The notes beneath the pieces are model-generated. The model saw nothing but the letters and a program-made list of their open reading frames with translations. It was not told the origin of the DNA and searched no databases. Position numbers and translations under genes: made by a program. Shown piece after piece: positions 16,076-26,023 of a stretch of DNA of 64,000 nucleotides. Origin of the DNA: Dyadobacter tibetensis Y620-1 (GTDB taxonomy: Bacteria > Bacteroidota > Bacteroidia > Cytophagales > Spirosomataceae); the NCBI RefSeq assembly GCF_000566685.1, contig NZ_AZQN01000011.1, positions 57,247-121,246 of the forward strand. Direction: 5' to 3'. The first letter of the stretch is position 1. Each line of letters opens with the position of its first letter.

Positions 16076-18226
16076 ATGGCATCAACAAAAGAAGATATTC
16101 TTAAGAAGTATTTTGGCTACGAAAGTTTTCGTCCCAATCAGGCTGCCATTATTGATAAGGTAATGGCGGGGGAAGACTGTCTGGTACTCATGCCTACGGG
16201 GGGAGGTAAGTCAATTTGCTTCCAAGTTCCCGCCCTATTAAAACCGGGATTGACGGTGGTGATTTCACCATTAATTGCCCTGATGAAGGATCAGGTTGAG
16301 GCCTTAAAGGGCAATGGCGTGGCCGCTGCCTATCTGAATTCTAGTCTCTCGGTTCAGGAGCAGGACCAGATTATGTGGCAGGCTAAGCTAGGAGAGCTTA
16401 AGCTATTGTATATTGCACCCGAGAAGTTATTTTCCGGGAACACCCTTTCCTTCTTTAGGGAACTGAATGTTTCGCTCTTCGCTGTCGATGAGTCGCACTG
16501 TATTTCAAGTTGGGGGCACGATTTTCGGCCTGAATACCGTCAACTAAACCTGATTAAACAACAGTTTCCAGGCGTACCCATCATTGCGCTTACGGCTACT
16601 GCCGATCGGGTTACCCGTCGGGACATCTTAAAACAACTGGGAATTGAGGGGGCCGAGACCTTTGTAAGCAGTTTCGATCGGCCCAATCTTAATCTTACCG
16701 TTTTGCCGGGCAGAAAGCGCATTGAACAGATCAAGCGGTTTATTGCCAAACATGAGCGACAGCCTGGCATAATTTATTGCCTAAGTCGTAAGGCCACAGA
16801 GACGGTAACGGCAAGTCTGAATAAAGAGGGCATAAAGGCAGCCTACTATCATGCGGGGCTCCGTTCTGAGCTACGTTCCTCTGTGCAGGAACAGTTTCTC
16901 CGGGACGACATACAGGTAATTGTCGCTACCGTGGCCTTCGGTATGGGCATCGACAAGTCCAATGTAAGGTGGGTAATCCATTATAATCTCCCTTCGAATG
17001 TGGAAAGCTTTTATCAGGAGATAGGGAGAGCCGGGAGAGATGGTGAGCCGGCAGATACTGCCCTCTTTTATAGCTATATGGATATAATTACCCGGCAGGA
17101 AATGATTAATAATTCCGATCAGCAGGAAGTGCAAAAGGAAGTGTTGCATGCCAAGCTCGATCGGATGAAACAATATGCTGAGGCCGATATATGCCGGCGT
17201 CGTATATTGCTCAGTTATTTCAATGAAGCGGTAGACCAGGATTGTGGTAACTGTGATGTGTGCCGTAACCCCAGGACTCGTTTCGATGGAACCATTATTG
17301 CCCAGAAAGCCCTGTCGGCCATTACCCGTACCGACCAGAAGATTGCGATGGGGATGGTGATCGATATTCTGAGAGGTAGCCGCAACCGGCAAGTGATACA
17401 GAATGGATATGATTCGCTTCGTACCTTCGGTGTGGGACATGACCTGAAGGGTGAAGAATGGGCAGAATATATAGGGCAGATGTTAAATTCCGGAGTGATG
17501 GATATCGCCTATGATGAGGCCCATTCCTTCAAACTGAATCATTTCAGTAAAGAAGTCCTTCGTGGGGAGCGGAAAGTGGAGCTCGTACGATATATACCTA
17601 TTTCTGAGCGGAAGGCGAAGGAAGATACGGGGGTTTCGGATGTGAAGCCCAAGCAGGAAATTATCAAAGACGCCTTGTTTGAAAAATTACGTGGTTTACG
17701 TAAGCAACTGGCTGATAGGCTTTCTGTTCCTCCCTATGTAGTATTCTCAGATGCCACCTTATCCGAAATGGCACAGAAACGTCCATTGTCGGAGGCTCAA
17801 ATGAAAACAGTGGCGGGGGTAGGAGCCGAGAAGTTTCGTCGTTATGGGGCTGCCTTTATCGAGGAGATCGTAAGATTTGCAAAGGAAAATACCGAACCGG
17901 GGACACGTATAGCCAAAGGACTGACTTATGTAGAAACCTGGGAGCTCTATCAGCAAGGCTATTCGGTAAAAGTAATTGCTGAGAAACGGGGTCTTAACCC
18001 CGTGACGATTCTCTCACATCTGATCAAACTAAAAGACGATGGGCATGACGTGGATCTTGAGGCACTTATTGACCAGCAAGCATACCAAAAAATCACGCAG
18101 GCGGCTGAGGAGTTAAGTATTAGAAAAGATGAACCCTTGAAGCCAATCTTTGAGCTCCTTAACGAACAATATGATTATGGTCAGATCAAGCTGGCTCTGG
18201 CCGTTGCCGAAGGGAAGAGAGCATGA
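16076..18226 (+). CDS. recQ: ATP-dependent DNA helicase RecQ (long form with HRDC and C-terminal HTH)
   Basis: 3'-5' helicase of recombination and repair. Helicase core with Walker A MPTGGGKS, DEAH-type box AVDESHCISSWGHDFR, and motif VI EIGRAGRDG. Next comes an RQC zinc site (CRRR...CGNCDVC, about residues 380-408), a winged helix, an HRDC domain (about 540-610) and a C-terminal helix-turn-helix (ETWELYQQGYSVKVIAEKRG). The frame is open to a TTG at 16049 and an ATG at 16058; the ATG at 16076 (MASTKEDILKKYFGY) fits the usual family start. A second, shorter RecQ lies at 51.5-53.4 kb. Confidence 0.93.
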   Translation: MASTKEDILKKYFGYESFRPNQAAIIDKVMAGEDCLVLMPTGGGKSICFQVPALLKPGLTVVISPLIALMKDQVEALKGNGVAAAYLNSSLSVQEQDQIMWQAKLGELKLLYIAPEKLFSGNTLSFFRELNVSLFAVDESHCISSWGHDFRPEYRQLNLIKQQFPGVPIIALTATADRVTRRDILKQLGIEGAETFVSSFDRPNLNLTVLPGRKRIEQIKRFIAKHERQPGIIYCLSRKATETVTASLNKEGIKAAYYHAGLRSELRSSVQEQFLRDDIQVIVATVAFGMGIDKSNVRWVIHYNLPSNVESFYQEIGRAGRDGEPADTALFYSYMDIITRQEMINNSDQQEVQKEVLHAKLDRMKQYAEADICRRRILLSYFNEAVDQDCGNCDVCRNPRTRFDGTIIAQKALSAITRTDQKIAMGMVIDILRGSRNRQVIQNGYDSLRTFGVGHDLKGEEWAEYIGQMLNSGVMDIAYDEAHSFKLNHFSKEVLRGERKVELVRYIPISERKAKEDTGVSDVKPKQEIIKDALFEKLRGLRKQLADRLSVPPYVVFSDATLSEMAQKRPLSEAQMKTVAGVGAEKFRRYGAAFIEEIVRFAKENTEPGTRIAKGLTYVETWELYQQGYSVKVIAEKRGLNPVTILSHLIKLKDDGHDVDLEALIDQQAYQKITQAAEELSIRKDEPLKPIFELLNEQYDYGQIKLALAVAEGKRA

Positions 18227-18291
18227 TTACTTTAGGGAGGAAAGTGATCGGCAACAGTGTGTAGAAACCATCTATAATTTATAAATACAAT

Positions 18292-18675
18292 ATGTCAAGA
18301 AAAAACATTCTTTCAGGATCCCCATGGGAGGATAAAATGGGATACTGCCGTGCCGTTCGTGTGGGCAACATCGTAGAAGTGGCCGGTACGGTAGCTATCG
18401 TAGATGGTGAAAAGGTCCTAGCCACAGATGCTTACGCGCAAACCGATAATATCATTAGTCGGATCGCGGAGGTGTTGAAGGAGGCAGGATCTAGCCTCGA
18501 CGAAGTGATTCGTACCCGAATTTTTACCACTGATATTTCTAAGTTTGACGACATTGCCCGTGCACATGGAGCTTATTTTGGAGAGATAAAACCAACCACA
18601 GGAATTTACGAGGTATGCAAGCTGGTCTCTCCCGAATATTTGGTAGAAATTGAATTTACGGCCTTTACAGCTTAA
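18292..18675 (+). CDS. RidA family protein (YjgF/YER057c/UK114)
   Basis: 127 residues of the trimeric RidA fold, which in the best-studied members hydrolyses reactive enamine/imine intermediates from amino acid metabolism. It has the YCRAVRVGNIVEVAGT strand, the VIRTRIFTTD segment with the key Arg (about residue 86) and the EIEFTAF C-terminus; the R needed for the RidA reaction is present. The N-terminus (SGSPWEDKMGYCRAV) places it in one of the Rid subfamilies other than archetypal RidA. It stands 65 bp after recQ. A second paralogue is at 38.4 kb. Confidence 0.88.
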   Translation: MSRKNILSGSPWEDKMGYCRAVRVGNIVEVAGTVAIVDGEKVLATDAYAQTDNIISRIAEVLKEAGSSLDEVIRTRIFTTDISKFDDIARAHGAYFGEIKPTTGIYEVCKLVSPEYLVEIEFTAFTA

Positions 18676-18747
18676 GTTGTAAGGGATGAAATGGGTGTAT
18701 TTAGTCCAATAAGTTAAAAAAAGGACCCATAGTATCTAAATTCCTAG

Positions 18748-18755
18748 TAAATTTG
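18748..18755 (+). promoter_or_regulatory. Putative asd promoter -7 box
   Basis: TAAATTTG followed by C matches TAnnTTTG, 88 bp before the asd ATG; no good -33 element seen. Confidence 0.45.
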
Positions 18756-18842
18756 CGGCACTTTTGCTTGATTCCCACCGCATTGGCTGGGGAGAAATGG
18801 TGACCGTTTCGTTTAATAATTCATTTTAATCCTGGTGCAAGA

Positions 18843-19853
18843 ATGAAAATCGCAGTAGTAGGTGCAACCGGCTTGGTTGGCAGCGAAATCCTCAAAGTGC
18901 TCGAAGAGCGTAATTTCCCGGTGACGGAACTATTGGCCGTTGCTTCTGAAAGATCTGTAGGTAAGGAAATCACATTCAAGGGTAAGCAGATAAAGGTAAT
19001 CGGCTTTGAAGATGCTATTATTGCCAAACCTGAAATCGCCATTTTCTCGGCGGGTGGAGGCACTTCTTTGGAGCTAGCCCCTCGGTTTGCTGAGGCGGGC
19101 ATCACCGTTATCGACAATTCCTCTGCCTGGCGTATGGATCCTACTAAAAAACTGGTAGTTCCTGAGATTAATGCCAAAACATTGACCAAAGAAGATAAAA
19201 TCATTGCGAATCCCAACTGTTCTACCATTCAGATGGTGGTGGTGTTGAACCCATTGCATGAAAAATATAAAATTAAACGGGTAGTAGTTTCTACTTACCA
19301 ATCGGTTACGGGAACTGGGAAAGCTGCTGTGGATCAACTTTTTTCTGAGCGTGCCGGAGACCATAGCAAGCCCAAGGTTTACCCCCATCAGATCGACCTT
19401 AACGTCTTACCTCATATCGATGTGTTTCTGGATAACGGATACACGAAGGAAGAAATGAAGATGACCAATGAGACCAAAAAAATTATGGGTGACGAAAGCA
19501 TTGCAGTTTCTGCTACTGCGGTTCGTATTCCTACGATTGGAGGCCATTCAGAAGCCGTTAACATCGAGTTTGAAAATGAATTTGATCTGGAAGAAGTACG
19601 AAACATTCTGGCTGGAGCCGATGGAGTGATCCTGCAGGATGATCCTCAGAACCTTGTTTATCCTATGCCGCTAACGGCTCATGGGAAGGACGAAACCTTC
19701 GTAGGGCGTATACGCCGGGACGAATCTCAGCCCAAAACGCTTAATCTATGGATCGTAGCAGACAATCTTAGAAAAGGTGCCGCTACCAATACGGTACAGA
19801 TTGCCGAATATCTGATGAAGCATGAGCTGGTTGCAGTCGAACAAACTGTATAG
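18843..19853 (+). CDS. asd: Aspartate-semialdehyde dehydrogenase
   Basis: Reduces aspartyl phosphate to the semialdehyde on the way to lysine, diaminopimelate, methionine and threonine. 336 residues: NADP-binding GATGLVGSE at the N-terminus (about 7-15), IDNSSAWRMD, catalytic Cys in IANPNCSTIQ (about 125-134), VSTYQSVTGTGK and the substrate-binding RIPTIGGHSEAVN. Complete and normal. It has its own putative promoter and a strong bidirectional terminator. Confidence 0.96.
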   Translation: MKIAVVGATGLVGSEILKVLEERNFPVTELLAVASERSVGKEITFKGKQIKVIGFEDAIIAKPEIAIFSAGGGTSLELAPRFAEAGITVIDNSSAWRMDPTKKLVVPEINAKTLTKEDKIIANPNCSTIQMVVVLNPLHEKYKIKRVVVSTYQSVTGTGKAAVDQLFSERAGDHSKPKVYPHQIDLNVLPHIDVFLDNGYTKEEMKMTNETKKIMGDESIAVSATAVRIPTIGGHSEAVNIEFENEFDLEEVRNILAGADGVILQDDPQNLVYPMPLTAHGKDETFVGRIRRDESQPKTLNLWIVADNLRKGAATNTVQIAEYLMKHELVAVEQTV

Positions 19854-19877
19854 CCCTGCCTAACATTGTTAATACAT

Positions 19878-19913
19878 GAAAAAAGCCTTAGAGTCATCTC
19901 CAAGGCTTTTTTC
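19878..19913. terminator. Bidirectional terminator between asd and the hybrid kinase gene
   Basis: Long stem (A-run, GCCTT, one mismatch, GAG / CTC, AAGGC, T-run) with T tracts in both directions. It serves asd (+) and probably the kinase (-). Confidence 0.85.
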
Positions 19914-19979
19914 GTGGGTATTCATTCCCAGCTGGGCCCAGGCAAGGAATTGTGCCTGGCCTTATGGTTAAAATTGACC

Positions 19980-22900
19980 CTACCAACCATCTATAAGTGG
20001 CAGCACCCTGTTAATTTCTACCTCAAGCATAGCTAGGAGATCTTTTACCTCTTCTTCCTTAAAGGCCTCCAGATACTCTATTTTCTTGGCAATATCTGTA
20101 ATTTGAATAAAGAACACGGAAGCAGCAGCTCCTTTGAGCCGGTGACCTACAGCATTCAGACCAGGAAGATCTTTGTTTCTGCTAAGCTGAACAAGCTCCT
20201 GCTGCGCTTTTATAAGGGCTTCTTTTGACAGCTGGAGAAGCTCCCTGATAAAGTCGTTATCATCCATATAATAAGTCTTAAGTTTGTGGATGTCCACAAT
20301 ATTGGAATGATTAAGCGGGGGATTTTCAGTTTTTATCTTCACTTCAGTGGGTTGTGATTTAAGAATTAAGCGATTGAGTAGGTTCCAAATGTCTCCTTCT
20401 ACAAAGGGTTTGGAGATGAAGTCGGTCATGCCGGCCGCCAGACTTTTATCTCTTTCACCTTTTACATTTGCCGCTGTTAGAGCAATAATAGGTATCCCAG
20501 CCGCGCCTTGTAGCTGTCGTATAGCAACGGTGGCTTCATATCCATTCATCTTGGGCATTTGTACATCCATAAATATGATATCCGGAAGCTGGATACGGCA
20601 CTTTTCTAAAGCCTCCAAACCATTCACAGCCTCTACAATTTCAGCATTGGGAAGCAGTTTTTTGATAATCGTTTTAGCCAAAAACATATTGACCTCATGA
20701 TCTTCGGCGAGCATTACTCTGACCTGTTCCGTACGAATATTGCTTTCGATAGGGGGAGGAGTCAAAGTTTCGTTGGTGTCTTTCCGGATAAGCCTGGAGA
20801 GGCACTGGGTCACCTGATCGATCTTTACGGGTTTCATCAACCTATAGTTGACCTGCAATTCGTCCGAGCGCTTCAGAACCGTGGCATCTTCTGCTGAACT
20901 ACTCAGCAGCACAATAGGTAGCTGCTCAGCGTCGAGCCCTAGCACCTGCCTGATCCGAAAAATGGTTTCGAGTCCGTCTATTTCCGGCATATGATAATCC
21001 ATCAGCACGGCGTTGAAATTTGAGTCAGACTTTAGCTTTTCTAGGGCGGCTAATCCATTTTCAAACTCTTCAGATTCAATATTCAGCAGCTTCAACATCT
21101 GCTTTAATATGGTACGGTTATTGCTGTTGTCGTCTACGATCATCACCCTTTCTATAGACTCATAATGTTCCCAGCGGATGGGATCACCGGGCTCGGATGC
21201 CAGGGTTATATCAAAGAAGAAGGTGCTTCCCTTTCCTTGCTGACTGACAAGCTCCAATTTGCTGCCCATCATTTTCAGGAGTTGGTTTGAGATGGCTAGA
21301 CCCAGGCCAGTTCCCCCATACTTTTTCGTTGTGGAGCTGTCCTCCTGAGAAAAGGCTTCAAAAATTTTCGCCTGTTTTTCTTCTTTAATGCCTATACCTG
21401 TATCGCGTACAGAAAAGCGACAGCGTAAGGCATTGCTCTTCGCGGGATTATAGTCTAGCACTTCGATTTTTAGCTCTATCTCTCCCGATGGGGTAAATTT
21501 GGCTGCGTTACTCAATAAGTTTATCAGAACCTGCTTAAGGCGTATTTCATCTACCCAGACAAATCGGGGCAAGCCAGTAGGGATATTCAGGAGCAGTTCT
21601 AGCCCCTTGCTCTGAATAGGATAGGAGATAATATCGGCAGAGTCGCCAGTGATATCGAAAATATCATTTTTGGCAATATCCAGTTCTAGCTTTCCAGCTT
21701 CAATTTTGGAGAAGTCTAGAATGTCGTTGATAATACCTAATAAGGAATTGGCGGACTGATTAATAATGGTAAGATACTGGTTTTGGACCTCTGTCATCTG
21801 GGTTTTAAGTACCAAATCCGTAAAACCGATGACCCCATTCAGAGGTGTACGAATTTCATGACTCATATTGGCTAGAAATTCTGATTTGGCGATGCTAGCC
21901 TCTTCTGACAGCTTTTTTGCCTGACGCAATTCTTCTTTTTGTAAGGCCGATTCGGTGATGTCCTGAGTGAACATCATAATTCCACCCACCGATTGGTCGG
22001 AAAGGTACCAGGGGTGTATCTCCCATTTCAAATACTGATCGTGGTTCCATCCTTCAGGCCGCCAGCGGTCTTCTTCATTTTTAATTACCTCTCCTTTTAG
22101 AGCGCGCTGGTGATACGCTTTCCACTCGTCCGACAGATTGGGGAAAATTTCGTAATGCGACTTACCGATTATATATTGATTTTGGATTTTATATTCTTCA
22201 AGCCAGCGTTGGCTAACCGCCAGATACCGAAGATTGGTATCGACCATGGCCACGGCCGCCGGAGCATTCTGTACGAAAGCTGAGAGTCTGGAGCGCTCCT
22301 GGTTAAGAGCCTCCTCTGCTTTTTTTCGTGCCGAAAGATCGGACGCTATACCCAAATAGCCAATTATTTTTTGCTGATAGTCTCGTATGGAAGTCACCAT
22401 CAGCATCACTGGGATGATTTGGCCCGACTTAGTGCGGTAGCTCCATTCCCGCTCTTCCGATCCATTTTTCTCGGCCCTGTAAACGAAAGTTCTGAAACCT
22501 TCAATCTCCTCGTCCGATTCTTCGTTTAATAGGGATGCGTGCTCTGTTATTTCTTCTGGAAGATGAATTTGTACGGGTGTGTGCTGCCCTATCATTTCTG
22601 AAGCCTGATATCCCAATAGACGTTCTGCTCCGCGATTGAATACAGTAATGACGCCGTTCAGATCGGTGGCAATAATGCTTACCCCGGAAGCCGCATCAAG
22701 CAGGTCATTAAGAAATTTGCGGGAATTTATGATCTCTAAATCTGTTCTTTTTTTCGTATCAATATCCTGGAAAGTCCCATACAAACGTTTACATACGCCA
22801 TCTTCAAATTCAGCGTAACCAATGCTTCGAACCCAGATCTCACGGCCTTTAGCAGTTACCATTTCCAGCTCCGTATCGAAGTTCTCGCCGTATTGAATGG

Positions 22901-24353
22901 CCCTGTTTACCAGGTTTTGTATCTTTTCCAGACTTTCGCCATTCTTATAAAATGAAAGCCCTGATTCGATATCGGGTTCGAAATCGGGTGAGGTTTCATG
23001 AATTTCCTTTGTCATTTCGGACCAGGTAACCACATTTTTAATCACATCTACTTCCCATCCCCCAACGCGGGCCATTTTTCCCGTTTGTAATAACTGTTGT
23101 TGAGCGATTTGTAATTTTTTGGAAAGTATCTGGCTTTCTGTAACATCTATTGAATTACCTATTACATACTGAACCCCATCTGGGTCGGTAAGCATGATGT
23201 TATGGTAGTTCCATATTCTGGTACCCCCGTTTTTGTGGCGGGTAGACATCAGCCCATTGGCTTTTCCCTGGCGCCATATCTCATCCATATAGGTGTGAAT
23301 GGCCGACTGATGACGGGCTGGAATCAGATCGTAGAGGCTCATTTTCATAACTTCCTCTACGGTATAGCCCAATAGCTCAGCCCCGGCCTTGTTTACCGAC
23401 AATATCCTGCCATATAGATCGTGGGTACACATAAAGCCCTGAGAGTTTTGGAAAAATGTCCTGAATTTTTCTTCGCTCTCTTTGAGTTTTTCTTCCTGAA
23501 GGCGCTGTTCAGTAATGTCGCGCCCTATGGCGAACATATGCCCACTTACGGGATCGTGGGATGCCGTCCATTGCAAATAGCGGTATTGACCAGCCTTATT
23601 TTTGAACCGATGTACAAAATGCGCTGGTCCTGGTGTTTCCTTTTCTGCTGATTTGGTTATTGTGGATAATTGCTGGTAGGTAAGGGCGACATCCTCAGGA
23701 TGGATCAGCTCAAACAAGGATGTTTTAAGCAGGAACCCCTGGTCATAACCCAATACAGTCAGAAAAGCATCATTTATTTTTCTGAAATATCCATCTGCCC
23801 CCGTCAGACAGATCATGTCGTCGGATAATTTGAAGAGCTGCTCAAAATGCCGTAACTCCTCTCGTTTACCGTGATCGATGATCAGGGCCATAGCCTGTTT
23901 GGACAATAAATACAGGGCTTTTTCTTGAGTGGCCGTTAGCTTATGTGGCTTCATATCCACAATACAAAAACTGCCCAGGGCATGTCCCTGGGGGTCTATT
24001 AGTGGATAACCGGCATAATAGCGTACGCCCCCCTCGGCTGTAACGGCTGAATTGTCTGCAAAACGAGGATCTTGAGTAGCATCTGGAACTTCCAGAAGTC
24101 CGTCTTCCATGATCGTATACTGGCAGAAGGAACTTTCTCGGGCCGTTTCCTTAATATCCATATTATATGATGACTTTATCCATTGCCGGTTGGCGTCAAT
24201 GAGCGTTACCAGTGAGATAGGTACCTCACAGATTATGGATGCTAATTCGGTAAGTCTATCAAATTCTTTCTCTGCGTGTGTGTCCAGGATTTGGTAACTT
24301 CTAAGTGCTTTTACACGCTCGGATTCATTTTTAGGAACTGGTAGGGACTTCAT
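19980..24353 (-). CDS. Hybrid sensor histidine kinase: GAF, five PAS, HisKA, HATPase, two receiver domains, Hpt
   Basis: 1457 residues and no transmembrane segment, so a cytoplasmic sensor. Order: GAF (about 1-165), PAS1 (165-285), PAS2 (295-410), PAS3 (425-540), PAS4 (545-680), PAS5 (690-800), HisKA with FLANMSHEIRTPLNG (about 835), and HATPase with DTGIGI and GGTGLGLAI. Receiver 1 has MDYHMPEIDG, receiver 2 has MDVQMPKMNG, and the C-terminal Hpt domain has the phospho-His in GHRLKGAAAS (about 1400). All phosphorelay residues are present. No response regulator with an output domain is adjacent, so the target is unknown. GAF at the very N-terminus resembles the KatG/phytochrome-like redox or light sensors without a conserved ligand Cys that I can point to. 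Confidence 0.92.
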   Translation of the reverse strand: MKSLPVPKNESERVKALRSYQILDTHAEKEFDRLTELASIICEVPISLVTLIDANRQWIKSSYNMDIKETARESSFCQYTIMEDGLLEVPDATQDPRFADNSAVTAEGGVRYYAGYPLIDPQGHALGSFCIVDMKPHKLTATQEKALYLLSKQAMALIIDHGKREELRHFEQLFKLSDDMICLTGADGYFRKINDAFLTVLGYDQGFLLKTSLFELIHPEDVALTYQQLSTITKSAEKETPGPAHFVHRFKNKAGQYRYLQWTASHDPVSGHMFAIGRDITEQRLQEEKLKESEEKFRTFFQNSQGFMCTHDLYGRILSVNKAGAELLGYTVEEVMKMSLYDLIPARHQSAIHTYMDEIWRQGKANGLMSTRHKNGGTRIWNYHNIMLTDPDGVQYVIGNSIDVTESQILSKKLQIAQQQLLQTGKMARVGGWEVDVIKNVVTWSEMTKEIHETSPDFEPDIESGLSFYKNGESLEKIQNLVNRAIQYGENFDTELEMVTAKGREIWVRSIGYAEFEDGVCKRLYGTFQDIDTKKRTDLEIINSRKFLNDLLDAASGVSIIATDLNGVITVFNRGAERLLGYQASEMIGQHTPVQIHLPEEITEHASLLNEESDEEIEGFRTFVYRAEKNGSEEREWSYRTKSGQIIPVMLMVTSIRDYQQKIIGYLGIASDLSARKKAEEALNQERSRLSAFVQNAPAAVAMVDTNLRYLAVSQRWLEEYKIQNQYIIGKSHYEIFPNLSDEWKAYHQRALKGEVIKNEEDRWRPEGWNHDQYLKWEIHPWYLSDQSVGGIMMFTQDITESALQKEELRQAKKLSEEASIAKSEFLANMSHEIRTPLNGVIGFTDLVLKTQMTEVQNQYLTIINQSANSLLGIINDILDFSKIEAGKLELDIAKNDIFDITGDSADIISYPIQSKGLELLLNIPTGLPRFVWVDEIRLKQVLINLLSNAAKFTPSGEIELKIEVLDYNPAKSNALRCRFSVRDTGIGIKEEKQAKIFEAFSQEDSSTTKKYGGTGLGLAISNQLLKMMGSKLELVSQQGKGSTFFFDITLASEPGDPIRWEHYESIERVMIVDDNSNNRTILKQMLKLLNIESEEFENGLAALEKLKSDSNFNAVLMDYHMPEIDGLETIFRIRQVLGLDAEQLPIVLLSSSAEDATVLKRSDELQVNYRLMKPVKIDQVTQCLSRLIRKDTNETLTPPPIESNIRTEQVRVMLAEDHEVNMFLAKTIIKKLLPNAEIVEAVNGLEALEKCRIQLPDIIFMDVQMPKMNGYEATVAIRQLQGAAGIPIIALTAANVKGERDKSLAAGMTDFISKPFVEGDIWNLLNRLILKSQPTEVKIKTENPPLNHSNIVDIHKLKTYYMDDNDFIRELLQLSKEALIKAQQELVQLSRNKDLPGLNAVGHRLKGAAASVFFIQITDIAKKIEYLEAFKEEEVKDLLAMLEVEINRVLPLIDGW

Positions 24354-24516
24354 TGGGATGCGATGTAGCTAAACGTTGAACCTAAGATAAGGCTAAACTA
24401 GAAGTATTTTGAATTCGGCTATTACTTTTTGAAAAAAATACTAAAGATATTGGACTTAGAGAGCTTATATATAATTTTTTATATACAGTTTCCGCTCTAG
24501 AAATAGTTGTAATTAT

Positions 24517-25059
24517 TTATCTAGCTTTCTTTTCCCTTAGTTTTTTAACGATTCTAACGGCGGACATGATTGTAATAGCAAAAATAATGAGTCCGATAAC
24601 GCCCCATATCCAATCTATGGTGTTCTTTAACACGACTAAGAACACGATAGCAAATAGGAAGACGGTGGCTACCTCATTGAACAATCGAAGCTGGAGGGAG
24701 GAGAATCGGAAAATTCCCGAGCGGATCTCCAATAATATTTTGCGCGTATAGAAATGATATGCGAGAAGCCCAGCCACAAACCCAAGCTTAAGGTGCATCC
24801 ATCCTTGTTGGAGCAAATCGGGATTAATATAAATCATGGCGCCTCCAAAGATGACCGTAAGCCAGCTGGCAGGTGTCATTATAGCGTTCCATAATAGTTT
24901 CTCGGTACGAAGATATTCTTGAGAAAGGACATTTCGTTCTATTTCACTCTTGTCTTGGGCATCGGTATGGTAAACAAATAGCCTTGGCATATAGAAAAGG
25001 CCGGCAAACCAGCTTACTACGAAAATGATATGTAGAGCCTTAAAATGGAGGTAGGTCAT
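24517..25059 (-). CDS. hemJ: Protoporphyrinogen IX oxidase HemJ (CopD-like membrane protein)
   Basis: Oxidises protoporphyrinogen IX to protoporphyrin IX in heme synthesis, in the inner membrane. 180 residues, four or five hydrophobic helices. HemJ hallmarks are the N-terminal FKALHIIFVVSWFAGLFYMPRLFVYH with the conserved His, the ERLL-like EKLLW motif, and LKLGFVAGLLAYHFY with its His. Length is normal. It is divergent from msrA across 140 bp. Confidence 0.88.
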   Translation of the reverse strand: MTYLHFKALHIIFVVSWFAGLFYMPRLFVYHTDAQDKSEIERNVLSQEYLRTEKLLWNAIMTPASWLTVIFGGAMIYINPDLLQQGWMHLKLGFVAGLLAYHFYTRKILLEIRSGIFRFSSLQLRLFNEVATVFLFAIVFLVVLKNTIDWIWGVIGLIIFAITIMSAVRIVKKLREKKAR

Positions 25060-25202
25060 ATAAAAATGTAAAAGGTCTTAGCCATGCTGCCAAATACGAT
25101 GAATCGATTTTCTGTCAAATTTCGTAAATAATCTACAATTACCGGAATAAACTTTCTGGATGTGAAACACGTTAAACAGGCATGACTGAAACCAACAACC
25201 CA

Positions 25203-25877
25203 ATGATACATACTTCAAAATTATTGATATTTACTTTTGTTTTACTTTTAAGCGTTACAGCCTTCTCCTGTGCACAATCGGGCAAGCAAAAGAAGGACAA
25301 GGCAACAGAATCGGTTCGGGCCGAAGATCTGGCCGATTTATCGAATGCCGAAGTGGCCATTTTTGGGACAGGGTGTTTCTGGTGCACTGAAGCCGTCTTT
25401 GAAACCTTGGATGGAGTACTGAAAGCGGAGTCCGGCTATGCCGGTGGATCCAAGGCAAATCCTACTTATGAAGAGGTGACCACTGGCCTTAGCGGGCACG
25501 CTGAGTGCGCCCGGATATATTTTGACCCCAATACCATTTCCTATGGCGATTTGCTGGAGGCATTTTTCCGCAGCCATGATCCTACCTCTCTAAACAGGCA
25601 GGGGAATGATGTCGGGCCACAATATCGATCTGTGATTTTTTATACTTCAGATGAGCAGAAGAAGCTGGCCGAAAAAGCAATTAAGGAGCTTAATTCCTCC
25701 GGGGCCTATGACAAACCCATCGTTACACAGGTTCAGAAAGCTCCTACTTTCTATGTAGCAGAGGATTATCACCAAAATTATTTTGAAAATAATCCAGATC
25801 AAGGGTATTGTGCCTTTGTAATTGCCCCAAAATTGGATAAATTCAGGAAAGTTTTCAAAGAAAAATTAAAGAAATAA
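25203..25877 (+). CDS. msrA: Peptide methionine sulfoxide reductase MsrA, secreted or lipid-anchored
   Basis: Reduces methionine-S-sulfoxide in oxidised proteins. The catalytic motif GCFWCTEAVF (about residues 57-66) is intact, with YAGG, the YHQNYF region and the GHAE motif. Unlike cytoplasmic MsrA it begins with a hydrophobic signal and a Cys (TAFSCAQSG), so an envelope lipoprotein is likely; this lipobox is loose. The first ATG is at 25182, but 25203 (MIHTSKLLIF) gives a better signal peptide. No MsrB domain is fused. An envelope MsrA fits repair of oxidised outer proteins. Confidence 0.92.
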   Translation: MIHTSKLLIFTFVLLLSVTAFSCAQSGKQKKDKATESVRAEDLADLSNAEVAIFGTGCFWCTEAVFETLDGVLKAESGYAGGSKANPTYEEVTTGLSGHAECARIYFDPNTISYGDLLEAFFRSHDPTSLNRQGNDVGPQYRSVIFYTSDEQKKLAEKAIKELNSSGAYDKPIVTQVQKAPTFYVAEDYHQNYFENNPDQGYCAFVIAPKLDKFRKVFKEKLKK

Positions 25878-26023
25878 AAGGGCCATGATGGCTGTAGAAT
25901 TGCTCAAACGGGCCGTTTGTTAACCCTAACGCTCCGTTCAATAACTTATAGCCTAGACTATTTTGAATGCCTGAAATAAAGAACTTATTTTGTGTTTAGT
26001 ATTTAACAAAACAGTCTATTACG

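Noticed and set aside
16871..17440. 189-residue minus-strand frame inside recQ
   Set aside because: Antisense shadow of the helicase core; no start context.
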